A stretch of DNA of 61,920 bases from CAZAMB01 sp964486335 (GCA_964486335.1 CAZAMB010000020.1:1-61920); one strand, 5' to 3'; counted from the first letter of the stretch, positions 8,109 through 18,147 are shown. Program-made: numbers and translations. The notes: generated by a model from the letters alone, not told the origin.

Positions 8109-9002
8109 ATGAGCAACAGCGCAGTAGTTACAAGAACGGAGTTTGGTCGCTACCCGGTTCGACGCGGTAAAGTGCGCGACATCTACGACCTCGGCGACGA
8201 GATTTTGCTCGTGGCGACCGATCGCATCAGCGCCTACGACGTGGTCCTTCCCACGCCGATTCCGGAAAAGGGCGCCATGCTCACGCGGATTTCGGCGTTC
8301 TGGTTCAACCTGCTCGGCGATACGGTTCCGCATCATTTGATTGAGGTCATCGATCGAACTCCGCCCGCCGGGCTGGAGCCTCACCTCACTCAGCTTCGCG
8401 GACGCACGATGCGATGCAAAAAGTCGAAAGTCGTTCCCATCGAATGCGTCGTTCGAGGCTACCTGGCCGGTTCGGGCTGGACCGACTATCAGAAATCAGG
8501 CAGCGTGTGCGGCGTCAAGCTGCCACCCGGGTTGAAACAATGCGATAAACTGCCGGAGCCGGCGTTCACGCCTTCCACCAAGGCGGAGGTCGGCCACGAC
8601 GAGAACATCTCGTTTGAGCAGGCGTGCGAGCTTGTCGGCAAGGAAACGATGACAACGTTGCGCGATCGAAGCCTGTCGCTGTACAAGCGCGCGGCGGAAT
8701 ACGCCCGGACGCGCGGCATCATCATCGCCGACACCAAGTTCGAATGGGGCGAGCGAAACGGCGAGCTGCTGCTGATCGACGAGGTATTCACGCCTGATTC
8801 GTCGCGCTTCTGGCCGGCCGACAAATACGAACCGGGACGCGATCAGGAAAGCTTCGACAAGCAATACGTTCGCAACTACCTCGCAACGCTTGTGCAGGCC
8901 GGCAAGTGGAACAAGACGCCTCCCGGTCCGGAACTGCCCCCCGATATCGTTACGAACACCGCGTCACGCTATCGCGAAGCCCTCCGCAGGCTGACGGAAT
9001 AA
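8109..9002 (+). CDS. purC: Phosphoribosylaminoimidazole-succinocarboxamide synthase (SAICAR synthase)
   Basis: PurC joins CAIR and aspartate with ATP to make SAICAR in de novo purine synthesis. The 297-residue protein has the typical N-terminus RRGKVRDIYDLGDEILLVATDRISAYDV, then VPIECVVRGYLAGSGW and FTPSTKAEVGHDENIS, then IIIADTKFEWG and LLIDEVFTPDSSRFWP, and ends with QYVRNYL. This is the longer (about 300-residue, yeast-like) form and not the 237-residue E. coli form. GAAGG lies seven bases before the ATG. It stands alone downstream of the two tRNA genes and converges with the acyltransferase gene. No purine riboswitch is visible in the 140-base leader. Confidence 0.97.
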   Translation: MSNSAVVTRTEFGRYPVRRGKVRDIYDLGDEILLVATDRISAYDVVLPTPIPEKGAMLTRISAFWFNLLGDTVPHHLIEVIDRTPPAGLEPHLTQLRGRTMRCKKSKVVPIECVVRGYLAGSGWTDYQKSGSVCGVKLPPGLKQCDKLPEPAFTPSTKAEVGHDENISFEQACELVGKETMTTLRDRSLSLYKRAAEYARTRGIIIADTKFEWGERNGELLLIDEVFTPDSSRFWPADKYEPGRDQESFDKQYVRNYLATLVQAGKWNKTPPGPELPPDIVTNTASRYREALRRLTE

Positions 9003-9051
9003 CAACGCCTTGTCGACGTGTTCGACGATGCGCGCGGTTGCGAGATCGCGG

Positions 9052-9810
9052 TTACCAGGAGTGCGCTGCGACGGGTCGCTCGGCAGCAGCCATGTGGGCC
9101 AGTTCGGGCACGAGCCACGCGTGGACATTGGCCGATTTCTGCACGCACTTGATCTGCCGCGCGGGAACGCCGACGACGGTAGACATGGGCGGCACGTCGG
9201 CAATGACCACCGCACCCGCACCCACCACGGCTTCGTAACCGACGCGGATGCTCTGGATGATTGTCGCACCGATTCCGATGAACGAACCCGACTCGATGAT
9301 GACCCGACCGGCCACCTTCGCGCCCGGGCAGACGTGCGTCGCGGTGCCGATGAGCGTTTCGTGGTCGATGATGCACCCTGTGTTGAGAATCACCGAATCG
9401 CCGATTTGACCGTGAGCGCCAACGAGCACTCCCGCGGCGACGACCGTGTTGCGACCCAGCGAGGCGTTGCTCGCCAGGTTGGCCGAGGGGTGAATGGCGT
9501 TGATGAGTTCAAAGCCCCAACGTTGAAGCTGATCGGCGAAGGCGCGACGAACGCCGTTGTCCCCGATGGCGACGATCGCACGCGACGCGGCAAGCCGAGT
9601 TTGCAATTCGGGCAAATCGTCCGGACCGCCGAGCACCTCCAGGCCGTCGATTCGCCTGCCGTGCGTAGCCGGATTGGAATCGACAAACGCGACAGGATGA
9701 TGCCGGCCGCTCTGGCGTAGAATGTCAAGAACGACTCGACCGTGACCGCCGCATCCAACGATGAGGCAGGGTTCGGTGCCGGTCGCTTCGTTGTTGGCCT
9801 TCGAACGCAT
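9052..9810 (-). CDS. NeuD/PglD-like sugar O- or N-acyltransferase (left-handed beta-helix)
   Basis: A 252-residue soluble protein. Residues 12-95 form a Rossmann-like N-terminal domain beginning LIVGCGGHGRVVLDIL, as in the NeuD/PglD sialic acid and bacillosamine acetyltransferases. Residues 105-225 are hexapeptide repeats (ASLGRNTVVAAGVLVGAHGQIGDSVIL and onward) with NTGCIIDHETLIG containing the catalytic His, closing with VVGVPARQIK. ATG 9810 has AGGA eight bases upstream; the frame is open eight codons further. It probably acetylates an amino sugar for surface glycans, consistent with the DegT aminotransferase at 1.3-2.5 kb, although the two are not adjacent. It is monocistronic and convergent with purC. 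Confidence 0.8.
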   Translation of the reverse strand: MRSKANNEATGTEPCLIVGCGGHGRVVLDILRQSGRHHPVAFVDSNPATHGRRIDGLEVLGGPDDLPELQTRLAASRAIVAIGDNGVRRAFADQLQRWGFELINAIHPSANLASNASLGRNTVVAAGVLVGAHGQIGDSVILNTGCIIDHETLIGTATHVCPGAKVAGRVIIESGSFIGIGATIIQSIRVGYEAVVGAGAVVIADVPPMSTVVGVPARQIKCVQKSANVHAWLVPELAHMAAAERPVAAHSW

Positions 9811-10071
9811 GGCGTATTCCTGAGGCGGAAACATCGAGCGGCCTCTCGGCGCGCGGTTTCCCCGATGGTTCTATCGGTCGAGTCGGTCGAAAGCTGAAAA
9901 TCAATCGCCCTGGAAGCAGGCAGGTCGTGGCGTCAACCGCCCCGGAGGCCACCTGCCGGGGGTCCGGCGGGTCATGGTCGGGGTGTACGATGCCGATTGA
10001 CTCGATAGTGGGCGTGGACTACCGTTGAATGAGCGATTGCTGGACGAGCATATCGTAACGCATTTTGTTTC

Positions 10072-10839
10072 ATGTACTTGCGCGAATCCAACTCGAATAC
10101 GGCAGGAAGAGGACGACTGTGGACGCCGCCCTTCGTCGTCGCGGTCGTGTTGCTCGGATTTGCGGCCATACTTTCCGGCCCGGTGGCGCGGTCCATGAAC
10201 TTCCGGCAGACCAAGGAAGCGATCCCGCTCAAGAAACCGCTCAGCGCCATGGCCGTGGACGAACTGCGTCCCTACAGGGTTGTCGATCGGCATGTTCTGG
10301 AATCGGTCGTCGTGGAAGCGCTGGGCACCGACCAATACATCAACTGGACCGTCGAAGACACGGAGGTCGGTCCGGCGGACCCGCTGCGTTTCGCCCATTT
10401 GTTCATCACCTATGATACGGGCGGACAGAACCTCGTCCCCCATACGCCTGATGAGTGCCGTCTCGGCGCGGGGTATGAACCGTCACAACCGCACGAAAAC
10501 GCCGAACTGAAGATCAATGGAGTCGCTTCGGGATCGCCGGTGCCGATTCGAGTCTGCTCGTTCGTGAAGACGGCCGTGTTCAATCGAGACGAAGTTTCCG
10601 TCGTATACACGTTTCATTGCAACGGAAAGTTCGCGGCCACGCGAAACGGCGTGCGTCTGCTGTTCAATGACCCGCGAGATCGACACGGATATTTCAGCAA
10701 GATCGAGATCAGCTTTCCGCGCGGCACGCGCGAGCAGAATGTCCAAGGAACGAAAAAACTTCTTGATCGCCTGGTACCGCTGCTGATTCGCGATCATCTT
10801 CCGGATTTCGAAGCGGCGGAGGCAAGCGGATCATCGTAA
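10072..10839 (+). CDS. EpsI-like exosortase-associated protein (DUF3485-like)
   Basis: The 255-residue protein has a short cytoplasmic N-terminus, one membrane segment (about residues 19-38, PFVVAVVLLGFAAILSGPVA) and an extracytoplasmic domain. That domain has F-I-T-Y-D-T-G-G-Q near residue 120 followed by P-H-T-P-D-E-C-R-L-G-A-G-Y, which resembles the conserved H-x2-x-C-x-GxGW segment of EpsI/DUF3485 proteins that accompany exosortases. A later V-V-Y-T-F-H-C-N-G-K segment fits the same family. The large TPR gene begins 44 bases after the stop, an arrangement seen with exosortase/polysaccharide loci. No exosortase gene lies in the window. The family call is moderate. Confidence 0.55.
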   Translation: MYLRESNSNTAGRGRLWTPPFVVAVVLLGFAAILSGPVARSMNFRQTKEAIPLKKPLSAMAVDELRPYRVVDRHVLESVVVEALGTDQYINWTVEDTEVGPADPLRFAHLFITYDTGGQNLVPHTPDECRLGAGYEPSQPHENAELKINGVASGSPVPIRVCSFVKTAVFNRDEVSVVYTFHCNGKFAATRNGVRLLFNDPRDRHGYFSKIEISFPRGTREQNVQGTKKLLDRLVPLLIRDHLPDFEAAEASGSS

Positions 10840-10883
10840 ACGCGGGAAAGTGTTGATCCTTTCGGCACAAGAAAGCAGGATCC

Positions 10884-13800
10884 ATGGCAAAGAAACAGCT
10901 CAATCGCAACCTGGTCATCGCGCTGACGCTGTGCTTGTTCGCGGTGATGATCGTCCTGTCGGCCCTGATGCTTCGCCGGCTTCAGCAGCGGGACCCGAAG
11001 TATTATATCGAACTGGCGGATATCGCCGCGGCCGATGGACACTGGCAACAGGCGGCCGTCTTCTATCAGCAGGCATGGAATCGCAGCAACGACGCGAAGT
11101 ACCTCGTCGAAGTCGGCGAAATGCTCTTGCGCGACGGCGACGTGCAAAACGCGGCCCTCGCGTGGCGGCAGGCGCTGGTCTCCGAGCCCGACCTGATGGA
11201 AGGCCACGCTCGGCAACTCGGACTGCTGATGCGAATCGCGCGATTGTATGGAACGCTGGACGATTGGGCGGCGGTTCGCGACGCCGCCGATGCCATGCTG
11301 AAAGTGGACGTCGAAAAGACTCCGGCGCAAACGGCGTTCGCGCGCAACGCACGGGGACTCGCCCTGATTCGACTGGTCAGTCGCGGCAGCGACGCAAACG
11401 AAGGACTGGCCGAATTGGCCATGGCACGTCAGCTCGCTCCCGAAACCGTGGACTACGCATTGGATTTGGCGAATGAACTCTCCGGCCAAGGGAAAACAGA
11501 AGAAGCCGAGACCATTCATCGAGAGTTGGTCGCTCGCCACGCGGACTCGGGCGCGCAAGCGTCCGCCGTTCGCACGGCCTACGCGCGGTTCCTTTCGGCC
11601 CGGAAGCGCGGGGATGATGCCGAGGCCATGTTCGCCGAGGCGGTCGCCAGGGCGGGGGATGATGCCTCCGCTTCGCGCGAGGCACGACTCGCTCTAGCCG
11701 GTTTGCTGACGCAAAAGTGGGCCGATGCGAAGCGCGACCCAGAGCGAAGTGATGAAGCCGACGCCCTGTTTGAAAAGACGGCGAAATCCCTGAAATCCAT
11801 CATCGGCGAGGACCCTGACGGCTTCGACGCGTACCTTCAACTGGCCACGCTTTATCGCGCCGACCAGCGGCATGAGGCGGTTGTGGAAACATGCGAACAG
11901 CGCATCGTGCGTGGCCTTTCACGCAAGGGAGTGGAGGCCGGGCAACTTCGCGTCAACATGTTCACTCTGATGATCTACGCCTCGGAGGCGTGCGTTGCAT
12001 TGGGTATTCAAGCCGGACAGGACGGCGCGGTCGCCGATCGGGATCGCTGGTTGTCGCGCGCTGAGCAGTACGTCGTCGATGCCCGCGGCGAAGCGCCAAC
12101 GCATCCGCGCGTGCTTAGCCAGTCGGGCCGCGTGAAGATCGCGCGCGGTCAGGAGCGCGCAGGGCTTGAGGACCTGCGCTCCGCCGACGAAGGCTATCGA
12201 ACCTTTGGCACGGTCAATTGGGAGAATCGGCTCATTCGGGCGCGCGTTCACCTCCAGCTTGGCGAATCGGGCGCGGCTCGGCAGGTGCTGGAGGAAGTCA
12301 TGGGGGCCGCGATTGCGAACCGCGGCACCGACCCGGTGTTCTGGAACCTCTACGCGCAAACGCTCGTTCAGGTGGGTGAGCTCGATCGCGCTCTTTCGAT
12401 CATCGATCGAGTGCTCGTCGCAATTCCCGACAACACCGACGCGAAGCGCATCAAGGCCGCCATCTACGAACGCCAGGGAAAATATGCCCAGGCCGGTCCG
12501 CTGGAACAGGAAGTCAGCGGTTCGGGAACGGTTCGCGCCATCCTGGAAGCCCGCGAGGCGACGCTTGCCGGAAACGTCGACCAAGCCATCGCCACGTTGA
12601 AATCGGCGATGGAAAAAGACCCGGGCGATGCCCGACTCGTGACGGCGCTGGCGCAGGAATTGACGGCGGCCGGCCGGCAGGATGAGGCCGAGGAAGTGGT
12701 TCGCAACGCAATCGCGATCCATCCCGACGATGCGGTGCTGAATCAACTGGCCATTTCGCTTCGAAAAGACCTGACGCCCGACCAGCGCGACGACGCCTTG
12801 CGAAAGTTGATCGAATCCGAACAGGACCCGTTCAAGAGGGCGCTCGGACTGACCGGGTTCTATCTGCGGCGAAATGACGCGAAGGCGACGCTGACCGCGG
12901 TGGACGAGGCGTTGCGACTTCTGAAGGAAGGCGGAACGGCCTCCGTCCAGCGAACGACGGATGCCCAGCGCGCGGCCCTGCTGCGAACCAAAATGCGGGC
13001 AGCGGCAATGGTCAACAACGAAAACTCCATGACCGAAGCCCGCGACGAAGCGGCACGCCTGAACGTCGATGGCTCCGACGGCAAATCGATTCTCGGTTTG
13101 TATCACATGCTTCGCCGCGAGTTTGAGCTGGCGGGGCAGGCGTTTCGCGCGGCGCTGACTGAGCAGCCCACCCAGGTTTCCTCGATGATCTTGCTCGGAC
13201 AGTGCCTTCAGGCAACCGGCCAAACGGACGAAGCGCGGGACTGGTATGAGCGTGCGTCACGGATCAACCCCAGCGATGCCACCGCCCATCAGGGTCTTGC
13301 TTTGCTGGCTCAGATGAAGGGTGATCGAGAGGTTTTTCTCCGCGAACTCGCGGTGTGCGAGCGACTGATCCCCGACGATCCCTGGGTGCGAGAACAGGTC
13401 CTCATTCGCACCGAAGAGGCCGATCCCGCGACCGCCATCGCCCGACGCGAGCAACGACTCGCGGAAAAACCGAATGACGTCTCGAACATTGCGCGGCTCG
13501 CCGCGTTATACGAGGCTGTGAAGCAAATCGACAAGGCCGACGAGATGCAGGAAACACTGCTGAAGCTGTCGCCGGACGATGCGCGAACCGCGGCGCTGTC
13601 GGCCGAATACTTTCGGCGAACCGATCGAAAGGAGCGCGCCATCGGAATTGTGCGAAAATATGCCGAAACGCGCCCGACCCCTGACTCACAGGCCAACGCC
13701 GAAATCGTCGTAGCCAACGAGTACTTTCGTCAGGGCGATCTGGCGGCCACCGAGCGCACACTCCTTGGCGCCGCCGACCGATCGCAAACGCTGGAAGTCA

Positions 13801-15440
13801 CTCAAACGCTCGCCGATTTTTACTTCCGCCAAATGAACGACGCCCGCAAGGCACTCCTCTGGTTTGACAAGGCTTATGAGATGGCCCGGGCGACAAACTC
13901 ACCGCATCTCGACGCGATTCTGGAGCGGAGGATCGGCTGCCTGCTCGACCGCGACATCAACGAACTGGACCGCGCGCGAAACGACGTCGCCGAACTGCGA
14001 CGGCGAGGCGACCAGAGCGGACGCGGGCTGCTGCTCGAAAGCGAGATCCATGCGCGGGCGGGCGAAATCAACGAGGCGGTGACTTCGTTGTCGGGGTACC
14101 TGGCCAAACGCGCCGACGACGCCTACGCGCTGTATCAGCGTGCGCGCTACGAGGTCGCCCGCGGGCGCACCGCGGCGGCGATCGAGGACCTCGAACGATT
14201 GAAACGCAGCGACCCCACGGCGTTCGGAGGAGAACCGCGAATCCTGCTTGCACGACTTCTCGAACGTACCGGCCGCAAGGACTTGCGCATCGCCGAGCTG
14301 GAGTCCCTCGCCAAGGACACGGGCCAATCCCCGCAAGTGCTCCAGGTATTGGTCGAGGCCTACATCTCGCAAAAACGTTTCTCCGACGCCGAGCGGATCG
14401 TAACCTCGCAGATCAACCAGCAGGCGGGTTCGCCGGACGCGCGATGGTTCTTTTTGCGCGGGCGGCTTTCCGTCGAGCAAAACGACGCCGAGAAGGCGCT
14501 GGCCGATTACCGGCGTGGCGCGGAGATCGATGGACAATCGCCCAGGGCGGTCCTCCTGGTCCTCGACACGTTTCTTCGCCTTGCGCGGTTCGCCGACGGA
14601 ATCACTTACTACGAAGGCTTGGGAACGCGAGACGAAAAGGACGCCGGCGTGGTGGCTCGATTCGCGCAGTTGCTTGCCCGTGCCGGTCGCGCCGACCAGT
14701 CTGTCGATGTGTTTCGCCGAGCCATGGCGCTCGCTGCTGCGGCCGGCGCCGAAGCGGTGGCCGTCGTCACCGAGAGTCTCGAGGCTTCCTTCGCGCCGGA
14801 TGATGCGGTGCGATTGTTCGAGTCGACCGCAGCGCCGCCCGCGCTGGCCCGAGCCAACGATCGCGTGATCGTGAGATTGCTGGTCTTGTCCGGGAAGTTC
14901 GACGATGCGGTTGGGCGTATCGACCGGTTGATCGCAAGCACTGACACCGACCGCGAGCGCGGAGCGCTGTTGCACGAGAAGGGAGACTTTCATCAGCTCG
15001 CGGGATCGGCCGAACAGGCGCTGCGATCCTATGAGGAAGCCCTCAAATACGACAGCGAGAACTGGGTCACGCTTAACAACGTCGCGTATCTGCTTTCGGA
15101 CAAGCGCGGCGATAACGCACAAGCACTCGCGTATGCGAAGAAAGCGGTGTCCAAGGCGGACAATCCCTACACGCTCGATACGCTCGGCTGGATCTATGCG
15201 GGTCTTGGTCAATATGACGCGGCGGTCGCCGAGCTCAGCCGCGCGATCCGCCTGAACCCCGATTACGCCCTCCCCTACTTCCATCTCGGCGAGAGTCACC
15301 GCCGCGCTGGACAATTCGACGAAGCACGGGAGATCCTCACCTCGGGGCGTCGCGTGGCGGAATCGGCCGGTGACGGCGAACTCACCGCGTTGATCGATGA
15401 ATCCCTGGAAAAATCGAATCAAAAGGTGACCACGCCATGA
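10884..15440 (+). CDS. Very large membrane-anchored TPR-repeat protein (1518 aa)
   Basis: Residues 9-29 form one N-terminal membrane anchor (NLVIALTLCLFAVMIVLSALM). The rest is a long series of 34-residue tetratricopeptide-like units, for example A-D-I-A-A-A-D-G-H-W-Q-Q-A-A-V-F-Y-Q-Q-A near residue 50 and a clear canonical pair near the C-terminus (LGWIYAGLGQYDAAVAELSRAI, then LPYFHLGESHRRAGQFDEAREIL). The anchor has no following Cys, so it is not a lipoprotein. It probably scaffolds protein interactions outside the membrane. Large TPR proteins accompany exosortase/PEP-CTERM and exopolysaccharide loci, and the EpsI-like gene 44 bases upstream supports that link by context only. AGGA precedes the ATG. 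Confidence 0.75.
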   Translation: MAKKQLNRNLVIALTLCLFAVMIVLSALMLRRLQQRDPKYYIELADIAAADGHWQQAAVFYQQAWNRSNDAKYLVEVGEMLLRDGDVQNAALAWRQALVSEPDLMEGHARQLGLLMRIARLYGTLDDWAAVRDAADAMLKVDVEKTPAQTAFARNARGLALIRLVSRGSDANEGLAELAMARQLAPETVDYALDLANELSGQGKTEEAETIHRELVARHADSGAQASAVRTAYARFLSARKRGDDAEAMFAEAVARAGDDASASREARLALAGLLTQKWADAKRDPERSDEADALFEKTAKSLKSIIGEDPDGFDAYLQLATLYRADQRHEAVVETCEQRIVRGLSRKGVEAGQLRVNMFTLMIYASEACVALGIQAGQDGAVADRDRWLSRAEQYVVDARGEAPTHPRVLSQSGRVKIARGQERAGLEDLRSADEGYRTFGTVNWENRLIRARVHLQLGESGAARQVLEEVMGAAIANRGTDPVFWNLYAQTLVQVGELDRALSIIDRVLVAIPDNTDAKRIKAAIYERQGKYAQAGPLEQEVSGSGTVRAILEAREATLAGNVDQAIATLKSAMEKDPGDARLVTALAQELTAAGRQDEAEEVVRNAIAIHPDDAVLNQLAISLRKDLTPDQRDDALRKLIESEQDPFKRALGLTGFYLRRNDAKATLTAVDEALRLLKEGGTASVQRTTDAQRAALLRTKMRAAAMVNNENSMTEARDEAARLNVDGSDGKSILGLYHMLRREFELAGQAFRAALTEQPTQVSSMILLGQCLQATGQTDEARDWYERASRINPSDATAHQGLALLAQMKGDREVFLRELAVCERLIPDDPWVREQVLIRTEEADPATAIARREQRLAEKPNDVSNIARLAALYEAVKQIDKADEMQETLLKLSPDDARTAALSAEYFRRTDRKERAIGIVRKYAETRPTPDSQANAEIVVANEYFRQGDLAATERTLLGAADRSQTLEVTQTLADFYFRQMNDARKALLWFDKAYEMARATNSPHLDAILERRIGCLLDRDINELDRARNDVAELRRRGDQSGRGLLLESEIHARAGEINEAVTSLSGYLAKRADDAYALYQRARYEVARGRTAAAIEDLERLKRSDPTAFGGEPRILLARLLERTGRKDLRIAELESLAKDTGQSPQVLQVLVEAYISQKRFSDAERIVTSQINQQAGSPDARWFFLRGRLSVEQNDAEKALADYRRGAEIDGQSPRAVLLVLDTFLRLARFADGITYYEGLGTRDEKDAGVVARFAQLLARAGRADQSVDVFRRAMALAAAAGAEAVAVVTESLEASFAPDDAVRLFESTAAPPALARANDRVIVRLLVLSGKFDDAVGRIDRLIASTDTDRERGALLHEKGDFHQLAGSAEQALRSYEEALKYDSENWVTLNNVAYLLSDKRGDNAQALAYAKKAVSKADNPYTLDTLGWIYAGLGQYDAAVAELSRAIRLNPDYALPYFHLGESHRRAGQFDEAREILTSGRRVAESAGDGELTALIDESLEKSNQKVTTP

Positions 15441-15507
15441 CAACGCTGCCGACGCCGATAATCATGCCTTGCGTTCGCCGTCAGATGCACGGATAAGATA
15501 CGTCAAC

Positions 15508-16770
15508 ATGATTTGGTTGGCACTGGCGCTGCTGTTGGCTTCGTCGGGGGCGATGTCCGCCTCCGAAACGGCGCTGTTCAGCCTTTCACGAAAAACACTG
15601 CGTGAATTCGATCGGCAGGGCGGGCTCCGCCGGCAAGCTGCGAGACTCATGCGCCATCCGCGTCGCGTGCTGATGATCGTGCTGATCGCCAATACAACCG
15701 TCAATGTCTCGATTTTCACGCTCTCCTACGTCGCCCTCGAATCCCTGGGATCACGTCATGCGTCGGCAGCCGCGGCGGCGAGCGTCGGAATCCTCCTCGC
15801 CGTGATTCTGTTCGGCGAGGTCGTTCCCAAGGGCGTGGCCCTCGCCAACGCACGCACCCTGGCGACACCCGCCGCCGCATTGATCTCACTTCTGTCGGTG
15901 GTGTTGCACCCCCTGCAATGGTTCCTGTCAGCGCTCCTGGTCAATCCCATCACGCGACTGCTTTCGCCGGCGGCCCGATTCTCCGACACGGTGACCACCG
16001 AGGAGCTTCGCCTCCTCGTCGAGCATTCGGCTCGCGAGGGGCACATCGACTCCACGGAAAACGGCATGTTGCAGGCCGTGGTGGGCCTTGCCGAAGCGTC
16101 CGTCCGCGACGTGATGACCCCGCGCGTGGACATCGAATCCGTTCGACTGGACGACGATCCACGCGAGGTCTACGAGCAAGTTCGCCGAACGCGAAAACGC
16201 ATTTTCCCGGCTTGCGGACGCGATCTCGACGATATTCAAGGGCTCCTGCACGCGCGCGATGTGCTGCTTTCGCCGGGCGCCGCGCTGCGCCCCATGCTTC
16301 GTCCGGTTCAGTTCGTGCCCGAACAGATCAACGTCGCGCGGCTCATGCGACATTTCCATCAGCATCATTCCCACTTCGCCATCGTCGTGGATGAATACGG
16401 TGGAACGGCGGGCCTGGTCACCAACGAAGATGCCGTGGAGTGGATCGTGGGCGATCTCCCCGACGAGGATGCCGGAACCGCGATGCCCCCAACAGAACGA
16501 GTCGACGACAACACCTACCATTTGTCGGGCGATTTGGGCGTGCGGGAATGGGCTGAACGCTTCGGCGTCGGCGAAATCGATCGGGGCATCGACACGATCG
16601 GCGGGTTGATCCTCGCCAGACTCGGACGAATGCCGCAGGTCGGCGACGCCATTCGCATTCGCAATCTGACGCTGTCCGTCGAATCACTCGATCATCGCCG
16701 AATCGAACGAGTCCTTCTGCGGCGCGACCCATCGGAGAACAGAAAACGAAAGGGCGCGTCCGATGGCTGA
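15508..16770 (+). CDS. CNNM/CorC-type transport-associated protein (DUF21-CBS-CorC_HlyC)
   Basis: This 420-residue inner-membrane protein has a CNNM (DUF21) transmembrane domain at about 1-185, with SASETALFSLSRKTL after the first helix and VILFGEVVPKGVAL in the third. CBS domains follow (VRDVMTPRVDIESVRLDD; IFPACGRDLDDIQGLL), then a CorC_HlyC domain (HFAIVVDEYGGTAGLVTNEDAVEWIVGD). The family acts in magnesium/cobalt efflux or ion homeostasis, historically annotated as hemolysins. ATG 15508 was preferred to a TTG at 15469. It overlaps the next paralogue by eight bases, so the two are translationally coupled and may form a heteromer. Confidence 0.88.
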   Translation: MIWLALALLLASSGAMSASETALFSLSRKTLREFDRQGGLRRQAARLMRHPRRVLMIVLIANTTVNVSIFTLSYVALESLGSRHASAAAAASVGILLAVILFGEVVPKGVALANARTLATPAAALISLLSVVLHPLQWFLSALLVNPITRLLSPAARFSDTVTTEELRLLVEHSAREGHIDSTENGMLQAVVGLAEASVRDVMTPRVDIESVRLDDDPREVYEQVRRTRKRIFPACGRDLDDIQGLLHARDVLLSPGAALRPMLRPVQFVPEQINVARLMRHFHQHHSHFAIVVDEYGGTAGLVTNEDAVEWIVGDLPDEDAGTAMPPTERVDDNTYHLSGDLGVREWAERFGVGEIDRGIDTIGGLILARLGRMPQVGDAIRIRNLTLSVESLDHRRIERVLLRRDPSENRKRKGASDG

Positions 16771-17764
16771 GTGGATCATTGTCGGTCTGCTGATTCTAAT
16801 CGGCTTGCTCTTTTCGGGCTATTTTTCCGGGGCCGAGATGGGCCTTTACTGCGTCAACCGGCTCCGCGTGTTTCTCGGCGTCCAGAAAGGCGACCCGCGA
16901 TCACGGCGGCTCGCGCGACTGATCGAGGACGAACAAGGTGCGCTCTCGGTCACGCTGATCGGCACCAATCTGGCGAACTACATCTGCACCACCGCGGTCG
17001 CCTACTTCTTCGGAACCCTGCTCAAACTCTCCGACGTCGATATTCAGATCTACACCGTGGTGCTCGTCACGCCCGTCGTGTTTGTGTTCGGCGAGGTCGT
17101 GCCCAAAAACCTGTTCCAGCTTCACGCCGATACGCTCATGCCACGATTCAGCCTGATCCTGACCGTGGCCGGCTGGATTTTTCGAAAAACAGGCGCGATC
17201 TGGCTGATGAGGCAGCTGGCGGTCATCGCCGTCAGGCTCTTCGGCACCCCCACCGTGCCCCGCCGCTTTTCGACCCCCAAGCATCGCGTCGCCGCACTGT
17301 TGCAGGAAGCACTGGCCGGACATTCTCTCGGCGAGGATCAATCGGAACTCGTTGAGCGCGTGTGTCGGCTTTCGGAAACGCCGGTTCGCAGCGTGATGAT
17401 CGGCTACCACCGCGTGACCATGATCTCCGCCGATGCGGATCGCGCCGAGTTGATTCGCCTTGCCCGTACAACTGAGTTCGCCCGCGTCCCCGTGTTTGGA
17501 CAGCGCCGCTCACAGGTCATCGGGTTGATCAAGATCGACGAACTGCTTCGACAGGATCATTGGAAGATCGTCGGCGAATGCGCCACCCCGGTCATCAACC
17601 TGCGACCCCAGGACACGGTGGCGACGGCGATCACGCGCATGCAACGCGTCAAAAAGGAAATGGCCGTCGTGACCGGCCTGAGCGGCGGGCTGCTCGGAGT
17701 CGTCACGCTCCGCGACCTGCTTGAGGAAATCGCGGGCGAAGTCGCTGGCGCCAGTGCCGCCTGA
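16763..17764 (+). CDS. Second CNNM-type protein, short form lacking the CorC domain
   Basis: A 333-residue paralogue of the preceding gene. The membrane domain keeps the hallmarks FSGYFSGAEMGLYCVNRLR and VFVFGEVVPKNLFQLHAD, and CBS motifs follow (PVRSVMIGYHRVTMISADA; EFARVPVFGQRRSQVIGLI; MAVVTGLSGGLLGVVTLRDLLEEIAGE). It ends at the second CBS motif, so the C-terminal CorC_HlyC ligand domain of its neighbour is missing, which is a known short form. The eight-base overlap with the upstream gene points to coupled translation and paired function in metal-ion transport. Confidence 0.85.
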   Translation: MAEWIIVGLLILIGLLFSGYFSGAEMGLYCVNRLRVFLGVQKGDPRSRRLARLIEDEQGALSVTLIGTNLANYICTTAVAYFFGTLLKLSDVDIQIYTVVLVTPVVFVFGEVVPKNLFQLHADTLMPRFSLILTVAGWIFRKTGAIWLMRQLAVIAVRLFGTPTVPRRFSTPKHRVAALLQEALAGHSLGEDQSELVERVCRLSETPVRSVMIGYHRVTMISADADRAELIRLARTTEFARVPVFGQRRSQVIGLIKIDELLRQDHWKIVGECATPVINLRPQDTVATAITRMQRVKKEMAVVTGLSGGLLGVVTLRDLLEEIAGEVAGASAA

Positions 17765-17832
17765 TCGAATCGACGCACTCAACCCGAACGGGCAATCGAG
17801 ACAAACCCCATCTCCGGTCGATAAGGGTCGAT

Positions 17833-18093
17833 ATGAGCGACACGCCAGACTACTACCTCGACATTCGCGGGCTGGAAGAAAACGCCTACTCTATCGGCGT
17901 CAATCTGCCCGATCGCGGACTCGCGGGCCGACCGTGGCTGGGCATCCGCTTCGACTGCTGCGGCGTCTACACGCGCGTCTATCGAAACGCCGAGGGAACC
18001 GCCTATCGCGGCGCATGCCCCCGGTGCGGCCGCGCGATTCGACTCCGCGTCGGCCAGGGCGGTACCAGCGCCCGTTTCTTCGTCGCCGAATAA
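17833..18093 (+). CDS. Small Cys-containing protein of unknown function (86 aa)
   Basis: An 86-residue soluble protein with R-F-D-C-C-G-V-Y-T-R-V-Y-R-N near residue 40 and G-A-C-P-R-C-G-R-A-I near residue 61, a plausible four-Cys zinc ribbon (CC then CPRC). The ATG is preceded by AAGGGTCG. It stands between the CNNM pair and polX on the same strand. I do not recognise a characterised family; it resembles other small planctomycete ribbon proteins. A role in nucleic-acid or protein binding is only a guess. Confidence 0.65.
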   Translation: MSDTPDYYLDIRGLEENAYSIGVNLPDRGLAGRPWLGIRFDCCGVYTRVYRNAEGTAYRGACPRCGRAIRLRVGQGGTSARFFVAE

Positions 18094-18147
18094 ACAAGAC
18101 ATTCGCCACCCAGTTGCGATCCCCCAGCACCAAGTTATTGTGATCCG

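Noticed and set aside
13899..15443. 514-codon minus-strand frame and others inside the TPR gene
   Set aside because: Shadows of the 1518-residue TPR frame, which has coherent repeats and a ribosome binding site.
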